A DNA stretch of 64,000 nt from an uncultured Bacilli bacterium (lineage in GTDB: Bacteria > Bacillota_I > Bacilli_A > RF39 > UBA660), in contig CAKOLL010000001.1 of NCBI GenBank assembly GCA_934096295.1, forward strand, positions 62,001 to 126,000, in the 5' to 3' direction. This document shows positions 27,251 to 36,925 of this stretch, in pieces. The translations under genes and the position numbers were made by a program. The first letter of the stretch is position 1, and each line of letters starts with the position of its first letter. Under the pieces are notes generated by a model that saw only the letters and a list, made by a program, of their open reading frames with translations, was not told the origin of the DNA and ran no database searches.

Positions 27251-28033
27251 ATGGAATTGTTAGTTAATTATGAATTACTAGAATTATTAAAAGAATATCA
27301 TAACAAGGGGTTGTTAGCTGATGATAATTTTATTAAAAGAGCCTTAATAATACTTTTAAAGGACCATAAAGGTTTAGTAAAAGAAATATATGTTGGTGAT
27401 GATTGTTATCTTTTTGATAAACCATTATTTTTAAAAGAAGACAAAACAGTATATTTTAAAAGTATTTTAAATTCTAATTCTCTATTTTTAAATAATACTT
27501 TATCTATTGAGGATAAAATCGACTTATATAATATTGAGGTATTAAGAAAAATATTTGAATTATATTTTGATGTAATACGACATTCATATAAAAATGAAGG
27601 GTATGCTGAAAAATTATTTTTGATGGAAGATGAATTTAAGTCAATAAACGTTAGCCCTACCCAACGTATTATTCAGCTTGATGCAATAAAAAGAGCTCAA
27701 AATATTGCTGGGTGGATTAATTTTAATGATATTGATACAATTATTAATTATCTTACTTTTGAAAATGCTAAGACTTTACTAGATGGATATCAACAATCAC
27801 CTAAGTTTGGTCCGGTTTATGCTTATAAACTAGAATATAATGAATATTTAAAATGTATGGGGAGATTTTTTGCTTGCGATGCTGATGTAGCTAGCAATTT
27901 AGAAAAAGAAGCTTTCCAACATACTGAAGAAGAAAACTTTTATTATGGTTTACCTGTTAGAGAAGATACTTTTAATTTAGTTAACTCTAAACTAGAAAAT
28001 AGCAAATTAGTACTAGAAAGAAAAAGAAACTGA
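27251..28033 (+). CDS. Hypothetical protein, 260 aa
   Basis: Soluble, with no signal or membrane helix. The first 140 residues are mostly helical and aromatic, followed by IQLDAIKRAQNIAGWINFNDIDTI and a Lys-rich end. Not recognised. It has its own promoter and an AAAGGTGG ribosome site, and ends at the terminator shared with convergent holA. No catalytic motif is evident. Confidence 0.7.
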   Translation: MELLVNYELLELLKEYHNKGLLADDNFIKRALIILLKDHKGLVKEIYVGDDCYLFDKPLFLKEDKTVYFKSILNSNSLFLNNTLSIEDKIDLYNIEVLRKIFELYFDVIRHSYKNEGYAEKLFLMEDEFKSINVSPTQRIIQLDAIKRAQNIAGWINFNDIDTIINYLTFENAKTLLDGYQQSPKFGPVYAYKLEYNEYLKCMGRFFACDADVASNLEKEAFQHTEEENFYYGLPVREDTFNLVNSKLENSKLVLERKRN

Positions 28034-28049
28034 AATTGGTTTCTTTTTT
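28021..28049. terminator. Bidirectional terminator
   Basis: AAAGAAAC pairs with GGTTTCTTT, T-rich on both sides, between the 27251 gene and holA. Confidence 0.75.
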
Positions 28050-28980
28050 AACTGCATGTGTCCATTAAAAATCCGTAAAGGCTTGTATCTTTATCCCAGA
28101 TACCTTTTTTTATATTCAAATCTATATTACATAAGTCAAACAATGATTTAAGTAGTTCATTATTAGTATATTTCATACTATTATTATATAATTTGTTAAT
28201 TTGCCAATCTGCTAGTTTCAACTGACTCATTATATCGTATGTACTCATTTTATTATGCATATTTTTAACATAATACATAAGACGATATTCACGTGCTAGT
28301 AATGCCACTAAAGTTACAGGTTCAACTTTGTATATTTTTAAACTTTTTAATATTTTTAAAGCACTTTTTAAATCCTTTTCTACAACAGCATTTACAAAAG
28401 CAAAATTGTTATTTGTTTTTTCTTCTCCGATAATATTTACAACATCATTATATTTAATACTACATGGGAATGAATAGTAAAGCATTATTTTATCAAGTTC
28501 ATTAAACATAATATCTAAGTTGCTATAGGAATTATCCATAATATAATTAACTGTTTTATAATCAATACTATAGTCATAATTTTTTAAATAGTTTGTTAAA
28601 ATACTATTTAGACCTCGTTTATCCATTTTAGGAATGTTTATAATACTACCTTTATTTTTAATACTTTTAACTATTTTTTTTCTTAAATCTATTCCGTTTA
28701 GGGTTGTAAAAATTATGTTTGTTCGTTCGTTGGGATTTTCTAAATATTTATTTAATAGTTCATTGTCGCCATCAGTTATTTTTCCAGTTCCAAAAAAATC
28801 AGCATTTGTTACTACTAGCCATTTATAATCTATGCCAAGTCCGAAATATGATGCTTCATCAATTATTTCTTTAATGCTACATTTGTTGGCATTAAAAAGC
28901 ATATAGTCGTTATCTTTAACTATTTTTTTTATTTCATCATTTATAATTCTATAACTTTCTGCGCTTATCAAATAATTCAT
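28048..28980 (-). CDS. holA: DNA polymerase III subunit delta
   Basis: 310 aa from the ATG at 28980; a GTG three codons upstream is possible and neither has a strong ribosome site. The N-terminal AAA+-like part reads SAESYRIINDEI and WLVVTNADFFGTG. The middle part KMDKRGLNSILTNYLKN and the C-terminal three-helix collar (VTLVALLAREYRLMYYVK) are typical of HolA. It loads the sliding clamp with the DnaX complex. Divergent in sequence but well supported by the VALLAREYR block. Confidence 0.85.
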   Translation of the reverse strand: MNYLISAESYRIINDEIKKIVKDNDYMLFNANKCSIKEIIDEASYFGLGIDYKWLVVTNADFFGTGKITDGDNELLNKYLENPNERTNIIFTTLNGIDLRKKIVKSIKNKGSIINIPKMDKRGLNSILTNYLKNYDYSIDYKTVNYIMDNSYSNLDIMFNELDKIMLYYSFPCSIKYNDVVNIIGEEKTNNNFAFVNAVVEKDLKSALKILKSLKIYKVEPVTLVALLAREYRLMYYVKNMHNKMSTYDIMSQLKLADWQINKLYNNSMKYTNNELLKSLFDLCNIDLNIKKGIWDKDTSLYGFLMDTCS

Positions 28981-29058
28981 ATTAATCACAATTTAAGTAT
29001 AACATCTTTAAAAAGAAAAAGAAAGAGCTCTCTTTCTAATTTATATAAACATTATATA

Positions 29059-29247
29059 ATGTACTATATTTTATTCTATTGTTTTTATTTGGTTCATGTA
29101 ATAATTTATAATGTCATATTATTTTTCTTTTGGGGTATAATATTAATAATCGAAACAGTATTTCGATTGACATATTGTGGTTTTAGTGCTATAATGTGGT
29201 TATTAAAAGTTGTAGTCGTGGTGATGTTTCACCTAGTGTTACAGCTT
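29059..29247. other. Gap between holA and the 29248 gene
   Basis: A 260-base gap (28990-29247). It has a small palindrome (GAAAGAGCTCTCTTTC) near 29020-29040 and a hydrophobic plus-strand ORF of 71 codons (29059-29274) that lacks a ribosome site and overlaps the opposite gene; I do not call it. No rpsT, which often follows holA, is present here. Confidence 0.5.
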
Positions 29248-29640
29248 TTATTTTTTTATGTTAATATTTTTTAGAATTATAAAATTTTCTTTCTTTTTTA
29301 TGCCTATTTCTTCAACCCATGTGGCTTTTCTTTCAAATATTGCATTTACTTGTTCTATTAAGTCTTCCATATTTAATGGAGATTCAGTAGTTTCAAATAA
29401 AAACTTAGTAGCTTGACGGTTCTTTCCATAAACATTATGAAATAGTAATTGCTTACTTTCTCCGGTAACTATTTTCATATCATAATTGCCTAAACATTTA
29501 TCATTTCTATAAATAGTACAGTCTGCTACACTTATTTTTTCCGGATATTCAATTTCTGGATTCATCTGTATTTTTAATCCAGTATTTTTTGATAACCATT
29601 TTGCAAAGTTTTTTTCTTTTTGTTTTAATCTATATTTCAC
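29248..29640 (-). CDS. Hypothetical protein, 130 aa, GTG start
   Basis: Begins with GTG at 29640 inside the stop of the upstream 59-codon ORF (GTGA overlap). The sequence KQKEKNFAKWLSKNTGLKIQMNPEIEY and a central strand-rich part are unrecognised. Charged, soluble, no membrane helix. The overlap could mean translational coupling or an old frameshift in one longer gene. Confidence 0.55.
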   Translation of the reverse strand: MKYRLKQKEKNFAKWLSKNTGLKIQMNPEIEYPEKISVADCTIYRNDKCLGNYDMKIVTGESKQLLFHNVYGKNRQATKFLFETTESPLNMEDLIEQVNAIFERKATWVEEIGIKKKENFIILKNINIKK

Positions 29641-29816
29641 AAAATGATTATCAACAACATATTTTTTCCATTATATTCAAATATTTCATTTAATTGAAAT
29701 TTTTTTATATCTTTATAAGAGTTTTTTAAATTGCCAATCCATTTACTCGTAATATCTTTATATGAATTATTTTTTATTTTGAGGCTATCGCTTATTAAAT
29801 CTTTATAATAGTTCAT
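29637..29816 (-). CDS. Small ORF upstream of the 29248 gene, 59 aa
   Basis: ATG at 29816 with an AAAGGAA ribosome site; stop TGA at 29637-29639, overlapping the next GTG. Lys- and Asn-rich (MNYYKDLISDSLKIKNNSY) with a hydrophobic end (NMLLIIIL). No family recognised. It lies just downstream of comEC. Confidence 0.5.
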   Translation of the reverse strand: MNYYKDLISDSLKIKNNSYKDITSKWIGNLKNSYKDIKKFQLNEIFEYNGKNMLLIIIL

Positions 29817-29828
29817 AGCTTTTCCTTT

Positions 29829-31883
29829 CTACGGTTTGCATAAATTAAAATCAAACCCTTTTTTATCTAATCTAAAAGTTATAGTTCCATCTTTATCAGT
29901 TCTTAGTATATTTGTATTTGTTAAAATCTTTAAAACCTCTTCATGAGGATGATTATATCTATTTGATCTTCCAACACTAATTACAGAATATGTTGGATTT
30001 ATTTGATTTATAAAACCTTTATCTGTGCTTGTTTTACTACCGTGATGGCCAATTTTTATAACATCTATATTTTTTAAATTATATTTCTCGAGAATTTTAT
30101 CTTCGATGAGTTTTGAGGCATCGCCCATAAAAAGAAATTTATAACTTAGAAAAGAAATGTAATTTACAATACTATTATCATTTTCATTATCATATATTTC
30201 ATTGTTTAAATTAATAACATTAAAATATTTTAAATGATATCTATTGGTTATATTGATATTTTGATTTAGTAAATTTTTTTCTAAACTATTGATAGAACCA
30301 TTATTCAAAATAATGTTCTTTACTTTTATTTTTTTTATTATATTTTGTGCATCTTTAGCATGATCTTCATCTCCATGGGTAATTATTAAGTAGTTAATTT
30401 CAGTGATACCCATACTTTTTAAAAACTTAACTACACCATCACTAACGTTATAGTTCTTACTCGATTTTTGCCAGGGTTCTTTTGTAAATGTTGTTTTCCC
30501 TCCGGTATCAATCATTATTACTTCTTGGTGGTATGGTGATACTAAAACTGCTGAATCCCCTTGCCCTACATCAAAAAAATAAACATAATAATTGTTGTCT
30601 AATATTTTTATAAATTTTGGAATCAATATTAATATAATTAGAGCATAATAAATATTCTTTTTTCTTAATAAAAGTACCATATAAAATAAGATTGGAATAA
30701 CTATTGATGTTTTAGGAATATTTATTATTATACTTAGATTATTCATAATAGAATTTAAAAATGTGGTAACATTAATGAGGATTGAAAAAATTGGATTTAA
30801 TATGGGAATGATAAAAGCTATTAAAGAAATTGGATAAACAAATAGACTTATCCAAGGGATGAATATCATATTAATAAAAATAGAATTTAAATTTATTTCA
30901 TAATTGATGGTAACTGTTATTGGTAAACTAAACAGAAATGTAATTAAACTTAGTTTAAATAGTTTGATAAAATAATTACCTTTAATAAAATCATGATAAT
31001 AAAATATTCCAAAACAAACACTAAATGAATAAATAAAGCCTAGGTCGTAAATCATAAATGGATTTAAAATAAGAATTATAAAGGCACATATAAATAAAAG
31101 TTTCATGTTAGAATAATTTAAATTAAAATATTTATTAATGTTTTTTAATATATAAAATAATGTAGCTCGTAATAAAGATGATGTTACTCCGGTTAAAAAC
31201 AAATAAAGTATTAAAACTATACTTGTTAAAATTATTCTATTTATTTCTTTAGACTTTTTTTGAAAAATATTAATAATTACTAATAAAATATTAATGTGCA
31301 TTCCGGATAAGGCTAATAAATGACTTACTCCGTTTATTTGAAAGTTTTCATAGATATCACTTGATAATAAAGTTTTATCTCCGAGGATAAATGCTAAATA
31401 AAAGTCACTATTATCTAAATCTATTATTTTTTTATATAATTTATCCTTTACCTTATATAAAAGATTTTTGTTATTCTTAATTATTTTATAAGAGTCTATA
31501 TTAAAAGTATAATATATTTTTTTATTATATAAATATTTTTTATAATTAAAGTTATTGGGAATTGTATTGTTAAGAGGAACAGTAAATGTTCCTTTTAATA
31601 ATATTGTATCACCATAGTGCAACATTTCTTTTATTTTGATTTGCTCTTCTTTACTTTTAATATAATAATTTGCTATTATGGTTTCTTTAGATTTTATCTC
31701 AAGAGTTAATTTATCACCATTTAATTTGATGTCTTTTATTACTCCTTCAATAGAGTTTTTATCTATATCTAAAGTACTTTTATACTTTATAATAACTGTG
31801 GTTAGATAAATATATATACCTAATAATATAAATAATACGATAAATAATTTATTATATTGTAATACTTTCTTTAAATTTTTCAT
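29829..31883 (-). CDS. comEC: Competence DNA channel protein ComEC
   Basis: 684 aa. An N-terminal soluble part (residues 40-155) is followed by the Competence domain with many membrane helices (LLALSGMHINILLVIINIF near 190). The C-terminal metallo-beta-lactamase domain has THGDEDHAKD near 495 and GHHGSKTSTDKGFI near 605, and ends with NRYNHPHEEVL. It forms the membrane channel for single-stranded DNA and may degrade the other strand. It overlaps comEA by 32 bases. Confidence 0.95.
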   Translation of the reverse strand: MKNLKKVLQYNKLFIVLFILLGIYIYLTTVIIKYKSTLDIDKNSIEGVIKDIKLNGDKLTLEIKSKETIIANYYIKSKEEQIKIKEMLHYGDTILLKGTFTVPLNNTIPNNFNYKKYLYNKKIYYTFNIDSYKIIKNNKNLLYKVKDKLYKKIIDLDNSDFYLAFILGDKTLLSSDIYENFQINGVSHLLALSGMHINILLVIINIFQKKSKEINRIILTSIVLILYLFLTGVTSSLLRATLFYILKNINKYFNLNYSNMKLLFICAFIILILNPFMIYDLGFIYSFSVCFGIFYYHDFIKGNYFIKLFKLSLITFLFSLPITVTINYEINLNSIFINMIFIPWISLFVYPISLIAFIIPILNPIFSILINVTTFLNSIMNNLSIIINIPKTSIVIPILFYMVLLLRKKNIYYALIILILIPKFIKILDNNYYVYFFDVGQGDSAVLVSPYHQEVIMIDTGGKTTFTKEPWQKSSKNYNVSDGVVKFLKSMGITEINYLIITHGDEDHAKDAQNIIKKIKVKNIILNNGSINSLEKNLLNQNINITNRYHLKYFNVINLNNEIYDNENDNSIVNYISFLSYKFLFMGDASKLIEDKILEKYNLKNIDVIKIGHHGSKTSTDKGFINQINPTYSVISVGRSNRYNHPHEEVLKILTNTNILRTDKDGTITFRLDKKGFDFNLCKP

Positions 31884-32526
31884 AGGTAGAGTTTCCTATT
31901 CCACTTACTTTTTTTATTTCTTCGATTGATTTTAATAAACCATTTTTTTCTCTATAACTTATTATAGCTTTAGCTTTTGTTTCTCCGATACCTGATAAAG
32001 ACATTAATTCTTTTATACTGGCAGTATTAATATTTACTAATGAGGTATTTGTGGTATTATTTGTTTCTAGTGATGCGTTAGATTCATCTGTTATAATAAT
32101 GCTTTCTTTATTTTTTGTACAATTTGATATATCATAACTAGTACTTTTACATCCTGAATCTATTTTATTTTCTTTTTTATACTCACTTTTTTTATAAATA
32201 TAAATAACCATTTCATTTTTTACTTTCATACTTAAATTAATATTACTTGTATTAGCATTATTTGTAAATCCACCGGAGGCATCTATAACATCTTTTATAA
32301 TACTATTCTCATTTAATTCATATACCCCAGGATTTTTTACCTCTCCTTTTACCTCTAGCTTAATGGTTGCAACGTTACCTTCTTCAGTATTTTTCTCAAT
32401 ATCAACATCATTACATATACATTCATTTTTATCAAAATAAAAATACATTGCTAAACTACTAGATATTATTACTAATATTAAACCAATCAACCCAATTATT
32501 ATTTCTTTTCTTTTTAAATATTTCAT
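31852..32526 (-). CDS. comEA: Competence DNA receptor ComEA
   Basis: 224 aa from the ATG at 32526, with GGAGG seven bases upstream. Membrane anchor at residues 8-30, a SLBB-like domain (about 55-110, ATIKLEVKGEVKNPGVYEL), and a linker of about 50 residues. The C-terminal helix-hairpin-helix pair reads LVNINTASIKELMSLSGIGETKAKAI. It binds double-stranded DNA at the cell surface and hands it to ComEC. Confidence 0.95.
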   Translation of the reverse strand: MKYLKRKEIIIGLIGLILVIISSSLAMYFYFDKNECICNDVDIEKNTEEGNVATIKLEVKGEVKNPGVYELNENSIIKDVIDASGGFTNNANTSNINLSMKVKNEMVIYIYKKSEYKKENKIDSGCKSTSYDISNCTKNKESIIITDESNASLETNNTTNTSLVNINTASIKELMSLSGIGETKAKAIISYREKNGLLKSIEEIKKVSGIGNSTYEKFKESITI

Positions 32527-32621
32527 TATTACCTCCGTTTTGGTATTCCTAATTATTTCCTTCATATATATATATTTCCTAAACCACTTAGTTTTTTGCG
32601 GTTTTGGGATTAATTTTTTTC

Positions 32622-32658
32622 AAAAAAAATACAAATACCTAAAAATGTATTTGTATTA
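32622..32658 (-). terminator. Terminator of the PDZ-Lon gene
   Basis: AATACAAATAC pairs with GTATTTGTATT, followed by eight T residues on the minus strand. Confidence 0.8.
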
Positions 32659-32664
32659 ATAATA

Positions 32665-33675
32665 TTAAAGATTGTTTTCTAAATAGTTAATCGCTTCATC
32701 AAAGGTGCTTACACTAACTATTTTTAAATCTAAATTATGTTCTTCTTTTACCTTAATGGCTTCTTCATAATTTTCTTTTGGACAGATGAATAAATCTGCT
32801 TTATTTTTATTTGCTCCGATAATTTTATATTTAACGCCATCAATTTTACCAACGTTACCATTAATATCTATAGTACCTGTTCCCACAATTGTTTTTCCTT
32901 TGGTTATATCTTCTTTGGTTATGGCGTTATAAATAGCGAGAGATAACATTAATCCTCCGCTGGAACCAGATTCACTCGACTTTGTTTTAACCTCAATTTT
33001 GGGATCAGTATCATAATCATATGTAGTTAAAAAAGCTATTCCAACTTTTAACTCATCCCCAATTTTAACCACTTGGGCCTTCCTTGTTTTTTCTTTATTA
33101 TTGTTTTTTACTTTAAAATAAACTGTATCATTTTCATTTTTGGTTTTTATATAATCTTGAAGGTCCTTAATTTCATTTATTTCTTTTCCATCTACGGATA
33201 TTATTTGATCATAAATTTCTATATCTGTTTTAGCATTGTCATCTATATAAATAACATTATTTATATTTTTCTTTATTTCAATTTTTTTGCCTGCTTTTTG
33301 ATAAGCTAGAATTGTAGCATTATCTATTGATGAAGTCATATATAATTTTTCTAATTTCAGTAGTTCGTCAACTGATTCATCATCGATGGTTATTTCACTT
33401 TCTTTTAGTAAATCCCAGTCTTTTATTATATATGAAAGTAAAATTGATGGAATATTACCTTTTCTTAATGTAACATAGCTCATGTTTAAGGAGCCTTCAC
33501 TATCATATTTGTTATCCACATCAATTCTTTTTTCTAAATTAACTATTCCTCCGGGAGTATATACTACATATGGAAATTCATAAGTAAATACTACCACTAA
33601 AAGAATTAAAACTAACATAAATTTATAATTTTCTTTTATAAAAGTTTTTATTTTTTCATATATTTTATTATGCAT
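32665..33675 (-). CDS. PDZ-Lon membrane serine protease (YlbL/SepM family)
   Basis: 336 aa from the ATG at 33675, with AAAGGTGATATTA upstream. Membrane anchor at about 14-33 and a PDZ domain at about 115-200. The Lon (S16) proteolytic domain has the Ser in SESGSSGGLM near residue 233 and the Lys in DGVKYKIIGA near 278, forming a Ser-Lys dyad. The family includes B. subtilis YlbL and streptococcal SepM (competence pheromone processing). In B. subtilis ylbL lies near ylbJ, and here a YlbJ-like gene is divergent next door. Confidence 0.92.
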   Translation of the reverse strand: MHNKIYEKIKTFIKENYKFMLVLILLVVVFTYEFPYVVYTPGGIVNLEKRIDVDNKYDSEGSLNMSYVTLRKGNIPSILLSYIIKDWDLLKESEITIDDESVDELLKLEKLYMTSSIDNATILAYQKAGKKIEIKKNINNVIYIDDNAKTDIEIYDQIISVDGKEINEIKDLQDYIKTKNENDTVYFKVKNNNKEKTRKAQVVKIGDELKVGIAFLTTYDYDTDPKIEVKTKSSESGSSGGLMLSLAIYNAITKEDITKGKTIVGTGTIDINGNVGKIDGVKYKIIGANKNKADLFICPKENYEEAIKVKEEHNLDLKIVSVSTFDEAINYLENNL

Positions 33676-33716
33676 TAATATCACCTTTATTAATTATAGC
33701 AAAAAAGGATTAATTT

Positions 33717-34553
33717 ATGAAACGAAAATTAACTATTATATTAATTATGACACTTATTATACTAATTTTTAAAAATTATGAATTAGTATTAAAAAGCACT
33801 ATTGATGGTGTTACTATTTGGCTTTATAAGGTTTTTCCTTATCTTTTTATAATGATTATTATGCAGGATATACTTATAAATTTAAATTTAACATCTTATT
33901 TTAAAAGGACATCAACATATATTTTTATAATGTCTATATTAAGTGGTAGTCCTTCAAGTGCATACATTATATCTAAATTAGTAAATAACAATGATATTTC
34001 TGAAGATTATGGAAATGTATGTTTAATTTTTACTTTTTTTGCTAATCCTTTGTTTTTATATACAATATTAAAATTAATTTTTAATAATAATCCCACCACT
34101 ATTAAATTATTAATTATTATTTATCTAAGTAACTTATTACTATATTTATTCTATAAAAAAGAATTACCTAATAATAAGTTAAAAGGTAAATCTAAAAATA
34201 TTAATTTAGCTCTATCTATTAAAACAAGTATTAATACTAATTTGATGGTACTTGGTTCTATTGTATTTTATTTAGTTATTTCTAATATTATTATAAATAC
34301 ATTTAATATTTCTTATCCTTATAGTATATTTGTAAAAGGATTTTTAGAAATGACACAAGGGTTAAATAGTTTGATAGACTGTAATATTAAATTAAAAGAA
34401 ATTATAACTGTTGGTTTTATTATTTTCGGAGGTTTATCCATTCATACTCAAGTAAAATGTATTCTTGATGAATATAATCTTAGTTATAAATATTTTTTAA
34501 AGGGAAGAATCTTGCAAATGATTATAGCAATATTCTTAACAGCTATAACCTAA
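33717..34553 (+). CDS. YlbJ-like sporulation membrane protein
   Basis: 278 aa with eight or so membrane segments and an AAAGGA ribosome site. It carries the Gate-type nucleoside-recognition motif SGSPSSAYIISKLV near residue 80 and a second half with FIIFGGLSIHTQVK. B. subtilis YlbJ has about 408 aa, so this copy is shorter by one repeat. The neighbour is a YlbL-type protease, as in B. subtilis. YlbJ is needed for spore cortex formation. Confidence 0.75.
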   Translation: MKRKLTIILIMTLIILIFKNYELVLKSTIDGVTIWLYKVFPYLFIMIIMQDILINLNLTSYFKRTSTYIFIMSILSGSPSSAYIISKLVNNNDISEDYGNVCLIFTFFANPLFLYTILKLIFNNNPTTIKLLIIIYLSNLLLYLFYKKELPNNKLKGKSKNINLALSIKTSINTNLMVLGSIVFYLVISNIIINTFNISYPYSIFVKGFLEMTQGLNSLIDCNIKLKEIITVGFIIFGGLSIHTQVKCILDEYNLSYKYFLKGRILQMIIAIFLTAIT

Positions 34554-35108
34554 ACAATCACTAAATGTTTTATTATTAATATCTGCAACTTTACCATAAT
34601 AACCAATTAAAATATCATCTAACAAGTTATTGTTTCCTTCAGTATTTTTTTCGTTTTTAGTATGTATTTCAATATCAATTTGTAATGTATATATTCCATC
34701 TAAGGCATCATCTTTTACAAATTGAACATTAGCTTTATTTGGATAAATATCACAATCATTCATTGTCCATATTCTTTTTTTACCAGAAGATGATGTATAT
34801 GTGAATTCATCTTTAGTTGCCACAATTAAAGAAGTTTTATTATTTGGAAATGTAAACTTTATTTTTAAGGTATCTATCGTAGAACCATTATTTTCGACGT
34901 TTGTTAGAATATTATTATTTAAATCATTTTCAATCATTCTTATTATTTCTGTTCTATTTATTTGATTATTCTTAGCATATACATTATTAGTATTAGTATT
35001 ATTTAAGTCCACGAGTAATCTTACCATAGATACTAATATGACAGACATTAAGGCTATACTTATTACTAATTCTATTAATGAGCTTCCTTTTTTATTTAAC
35101 TTTTTCAT
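34536..35108 (-). CDS. Type IV prepilin-like protein (minor pilin 1)
   Basis: 190 aa. N-terminal prepilin site KKG|SSLIELVISIALMSVI: the G at residue 8 is cleaved and E5 of the mature form is present. A C-terminal beta domain follows (about 50-190) with one Cys pair region at the end (CLGYSC). It overlaps the 3' end of the ylbJ-like gene (convergent) by 18 bases and is the last of a three-gene cluster. Confidence 0.8.
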   Translation of the reverse strand: MKKLNKKGSSLIELVISIALMSVILVSMVRLLVDLNNTNTNNVYAKNNQINRTEIIRMIENDLNNNILTNVENNGSTIDTLKIKFTFPNNKTSLIVATKDEFTYTSSSGKKRIWTMNDCDIYPNKANVQFVKDDALDGIYTLQIDIEIHTKNEKNTEGNNNLLDDILIGYYGKVADINNKTFSDCLGYSC

Positions 35109-35110
35109 CT

Positions 35111-36049
35111 TTAATCACCTATAACATATGGATCTGTGCTTGTTCCACTTCCACTTAAAAGTTTTGTATTATTTTTTAAATAAAATGTTGGTCTAACATT
35201 CTTTGTTTCATCAGGTTGTGATCTTATAATAGTTCCATCACTATTTAAAGAATACACTGTTATTTCACTTGTATTGGAATTTCTAGTTATAAACCATGAG
35301 TTACTTAAAAATAACCAATTGTTAGTATTTGTTATACTTTTACCATACGTAGTTTTATTACTAGCATCGGCAGCATAAATATAATCACTTAAATAAAGTG
35401 TACCAACCTTGGCATTTATGGTAGCCCCGGAGTTTTTTCCTGTACCAATTTCTGCAGTAGCTATATTTTTACCAGTAGTAAGAATGGTGTCTTCTATTCC
35501 TCCGATATACCATGTAACATCTTCGACATAATTATTAATATTTTTCGTATTTATATAATTTATATAACTATCAGTTATATTTGCATCATTAAGATAACTA
35601 TATAAATTTGAAGGTTCAATGCTATCACCTATAATGCGATGATAATAGTTATTAGTTGATACAGTATTAAATTGTAATGTTTTCCAACTACTTGTGGTTA
35701 TTAACTTAACTTTTCCTTCGAAGACTCCGATTACTCGATATATATCAGCACTATTTGCAAATTTCAAATAATTATTTGGGTTTGCTCCGGTATAACGATA
35801 TGAATTATCATCAATGCCATAACTATATGTCGTAGAATTTAATTTAATTATATTTAATTCATCATAATGATTAATTAAATATCTAGCAAAATTTGTATCG
35901 CTTATATCATTTTTAATTGTTTTTTTCATATTATTAAGTAAATTTCTATTTACTGTCATATTAGTTACAATATAAAGCATTAAACTTAAAAATACTAGAA
36001 AAAATGCATAAATAACCGTAACTGAAATGAATCCTTTGTTATTTTTCAT
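35111..36049 (-). CDS. Prepilin-like protein with the shared surface domain, paralogue D
   Basis: 312 aa. N-terminus MKNNKGFISVTVIYAFFLVF resembles a prepilin leader, but position 5 after the Gly is Thr, not Glu, so processing by the peptidase may still occur while assembly differs. The C-terminal domain (about 70-312) has NSYRYTG, IYRVIGVFEGKVKLIT, NVRPTFYL and LSGSGTSTDPYVIG, matching surface proteins A, B and C. AGGAGG ribosome site. It is the centre of the pilin cluster. Confidence 0.75.
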   Translation of the reverse strand: MKNNKGFISVTVIYAFFLVFLSLMLYIVTNMTVNRNLLNNMKKTIKNDISDTNFARYLINHYDELNIIKLNSTTYSYGIDDNSYRYTGANPNNYLKFANSADIYRVIGVFEGKVKLITTSSWKTLQFNTVSTNNYYHRIIGDSIEPSNLYSYLNDANITDSYINYINTKNINNYVEDVTWYIGGIEDTILTTGKNIATAEIGTGKNSGATINAKVGTLYLSDYIYAADASNKTTYGKSITNTNNWLFLSNSWFITRNSNTSEITVYSLNSDGTIIRSQPDETKNVRPTFYLKNNTKLLSGSGTSTDPYVIGD

Positions 36050-36058
36050 GTTACCTCC

Positions 36059-36649
36059 TTATATTCCTAGTGAGGCATAGTAATGATTACAATGTATATC
36101 CATTAATTCATTATCTACATCTCCAGGGGTACATTTTTCAAAAGTATTTGTATCTTTATTAAACTTGTTTGTGTATTCAACAATTAAATAATAATCGTAT
36201 GAGGTATCATTAATAGTATTAATATATGTTTGAAATTGATATCCTAAATTTTCTGTTGATTCTTTGCACTTATCAGAATTATTGGAGAAACACTCATTAA
36301 ACATTTTTGTATCTAATAATATTATTTGATTTATTTTATAACTTTCGACGATTTTTTCTAAAGACTCTTTTTTACTTGCATCATTAAATAATCCTTCATA
36401 ACCTGTACCAATAGTTATAATGTATGAATTATTAAATGCAAGATTTTTTACATCATTTATATTAGCATATTCTTCTAAAAACTTTCTAACATAGTTAGTA
36501 TAATAAATGTAGGCTGGGTCATCATAATATATTCTAGTTTCTTCTTCAGTCATTATGGCATTATATGAACTGTATAAGTACAATAATGCCGCAGATAATA
36601 TTACTACCGTTACAATTGTTTCTATAAATGCAAATCCTTTTTTATTCAT
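36059..36649 (-). CDS. Type IV prepilin-like protein (minor pilin 2)
   Basis: 196 aa from the ATG at 36649 (MNKKGFAFIETIVTVVIL). Cleavage after KKG leaves FAFIE, so E5 is present. The hydrophobic helix continues to about residue 30. The C-terminal part has four cysteines (CFSNNSDKC, CTPG, CNHY) that may form disulfides. First gene of the cluster; earlier in-frame starts lie inside a terminator. Confidence 0.8.
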   Translation of the reverse strand: MNKKGFAFIETIVTVVILSAALLYLYSSYNAIMTEEETRIYYDDPAYIYYTNYVRKFLEEYANINDVKNLAFNNSYIITIGTGYEGLFNDASKKESLEKIVESYKINQIILLDTKMFNECFSNNSDKCKESTENLGYQFQTYINTINDTSYDYYLIVEYTNKFNKDTNTFEKCTPGDVDNELMDIHCNHYYASLGI

Positions 36650-36692
36650 TTCATTGCCTACTTTCTCTAATATAATTTTATCAATATTTATA

Positions 36693-36718
36693 GAAAAAAT
36701 CAACCATTACTGGTTGAA
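36693..36718 (-). terminator. Terminator downstream of the coat operon
   Basis: TCAACCA pairs with TGGTTGA around GTAA, followed by six T residues on the minus strand. It lies between the ysxE-like gene and the pilin cluster. Confidence 0.65.
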
Positions 36719-36745
36719 TTACATATACTATTTATAGGTGGTAAT

Positions 36746-36925
36746 ATGAAGTTTCAAGGTCCTCGGAATGGCTTAACAGTAATAATACTTTTCATCCTTG
36801 GTATGCTTATATTTTATCAAGCAATCATTACTTTGATATTACCTTTTAGATTTAATATTTTTATCTTACTTATTGAAATTGCCTTATTTTTCTTCTTCAT
36901 GATCCGTATTATATGGCCTTATTAA
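36746..36925 (+). CDS. Small two-span membrane protein, 59 aa
   Basis: ATG at 36746 behind AGGTGGTAAT; stop TAA at 36923-36925. It has two hydrophobic stretches (LTVIILFILGMLIFYQAII; IFILLIEIALFFFFMI) with basic ends. It overlaps the 3' end of the convergent ysxE-like gene by 42 bases. Not recognised. Confidence 0.55.
   Translation: MKFQGPRNGLTVIILFILGMLIFYQAIITLILPFRFNIFILLIEIALFFFFMIRIIWPY

Noticed and set aside
29059..29274. 71-codon hydrophobic plus-strand ORF
   Set aside because: No ribosome site, biased low-complexity composition, and its end overlaps the opposite gene.
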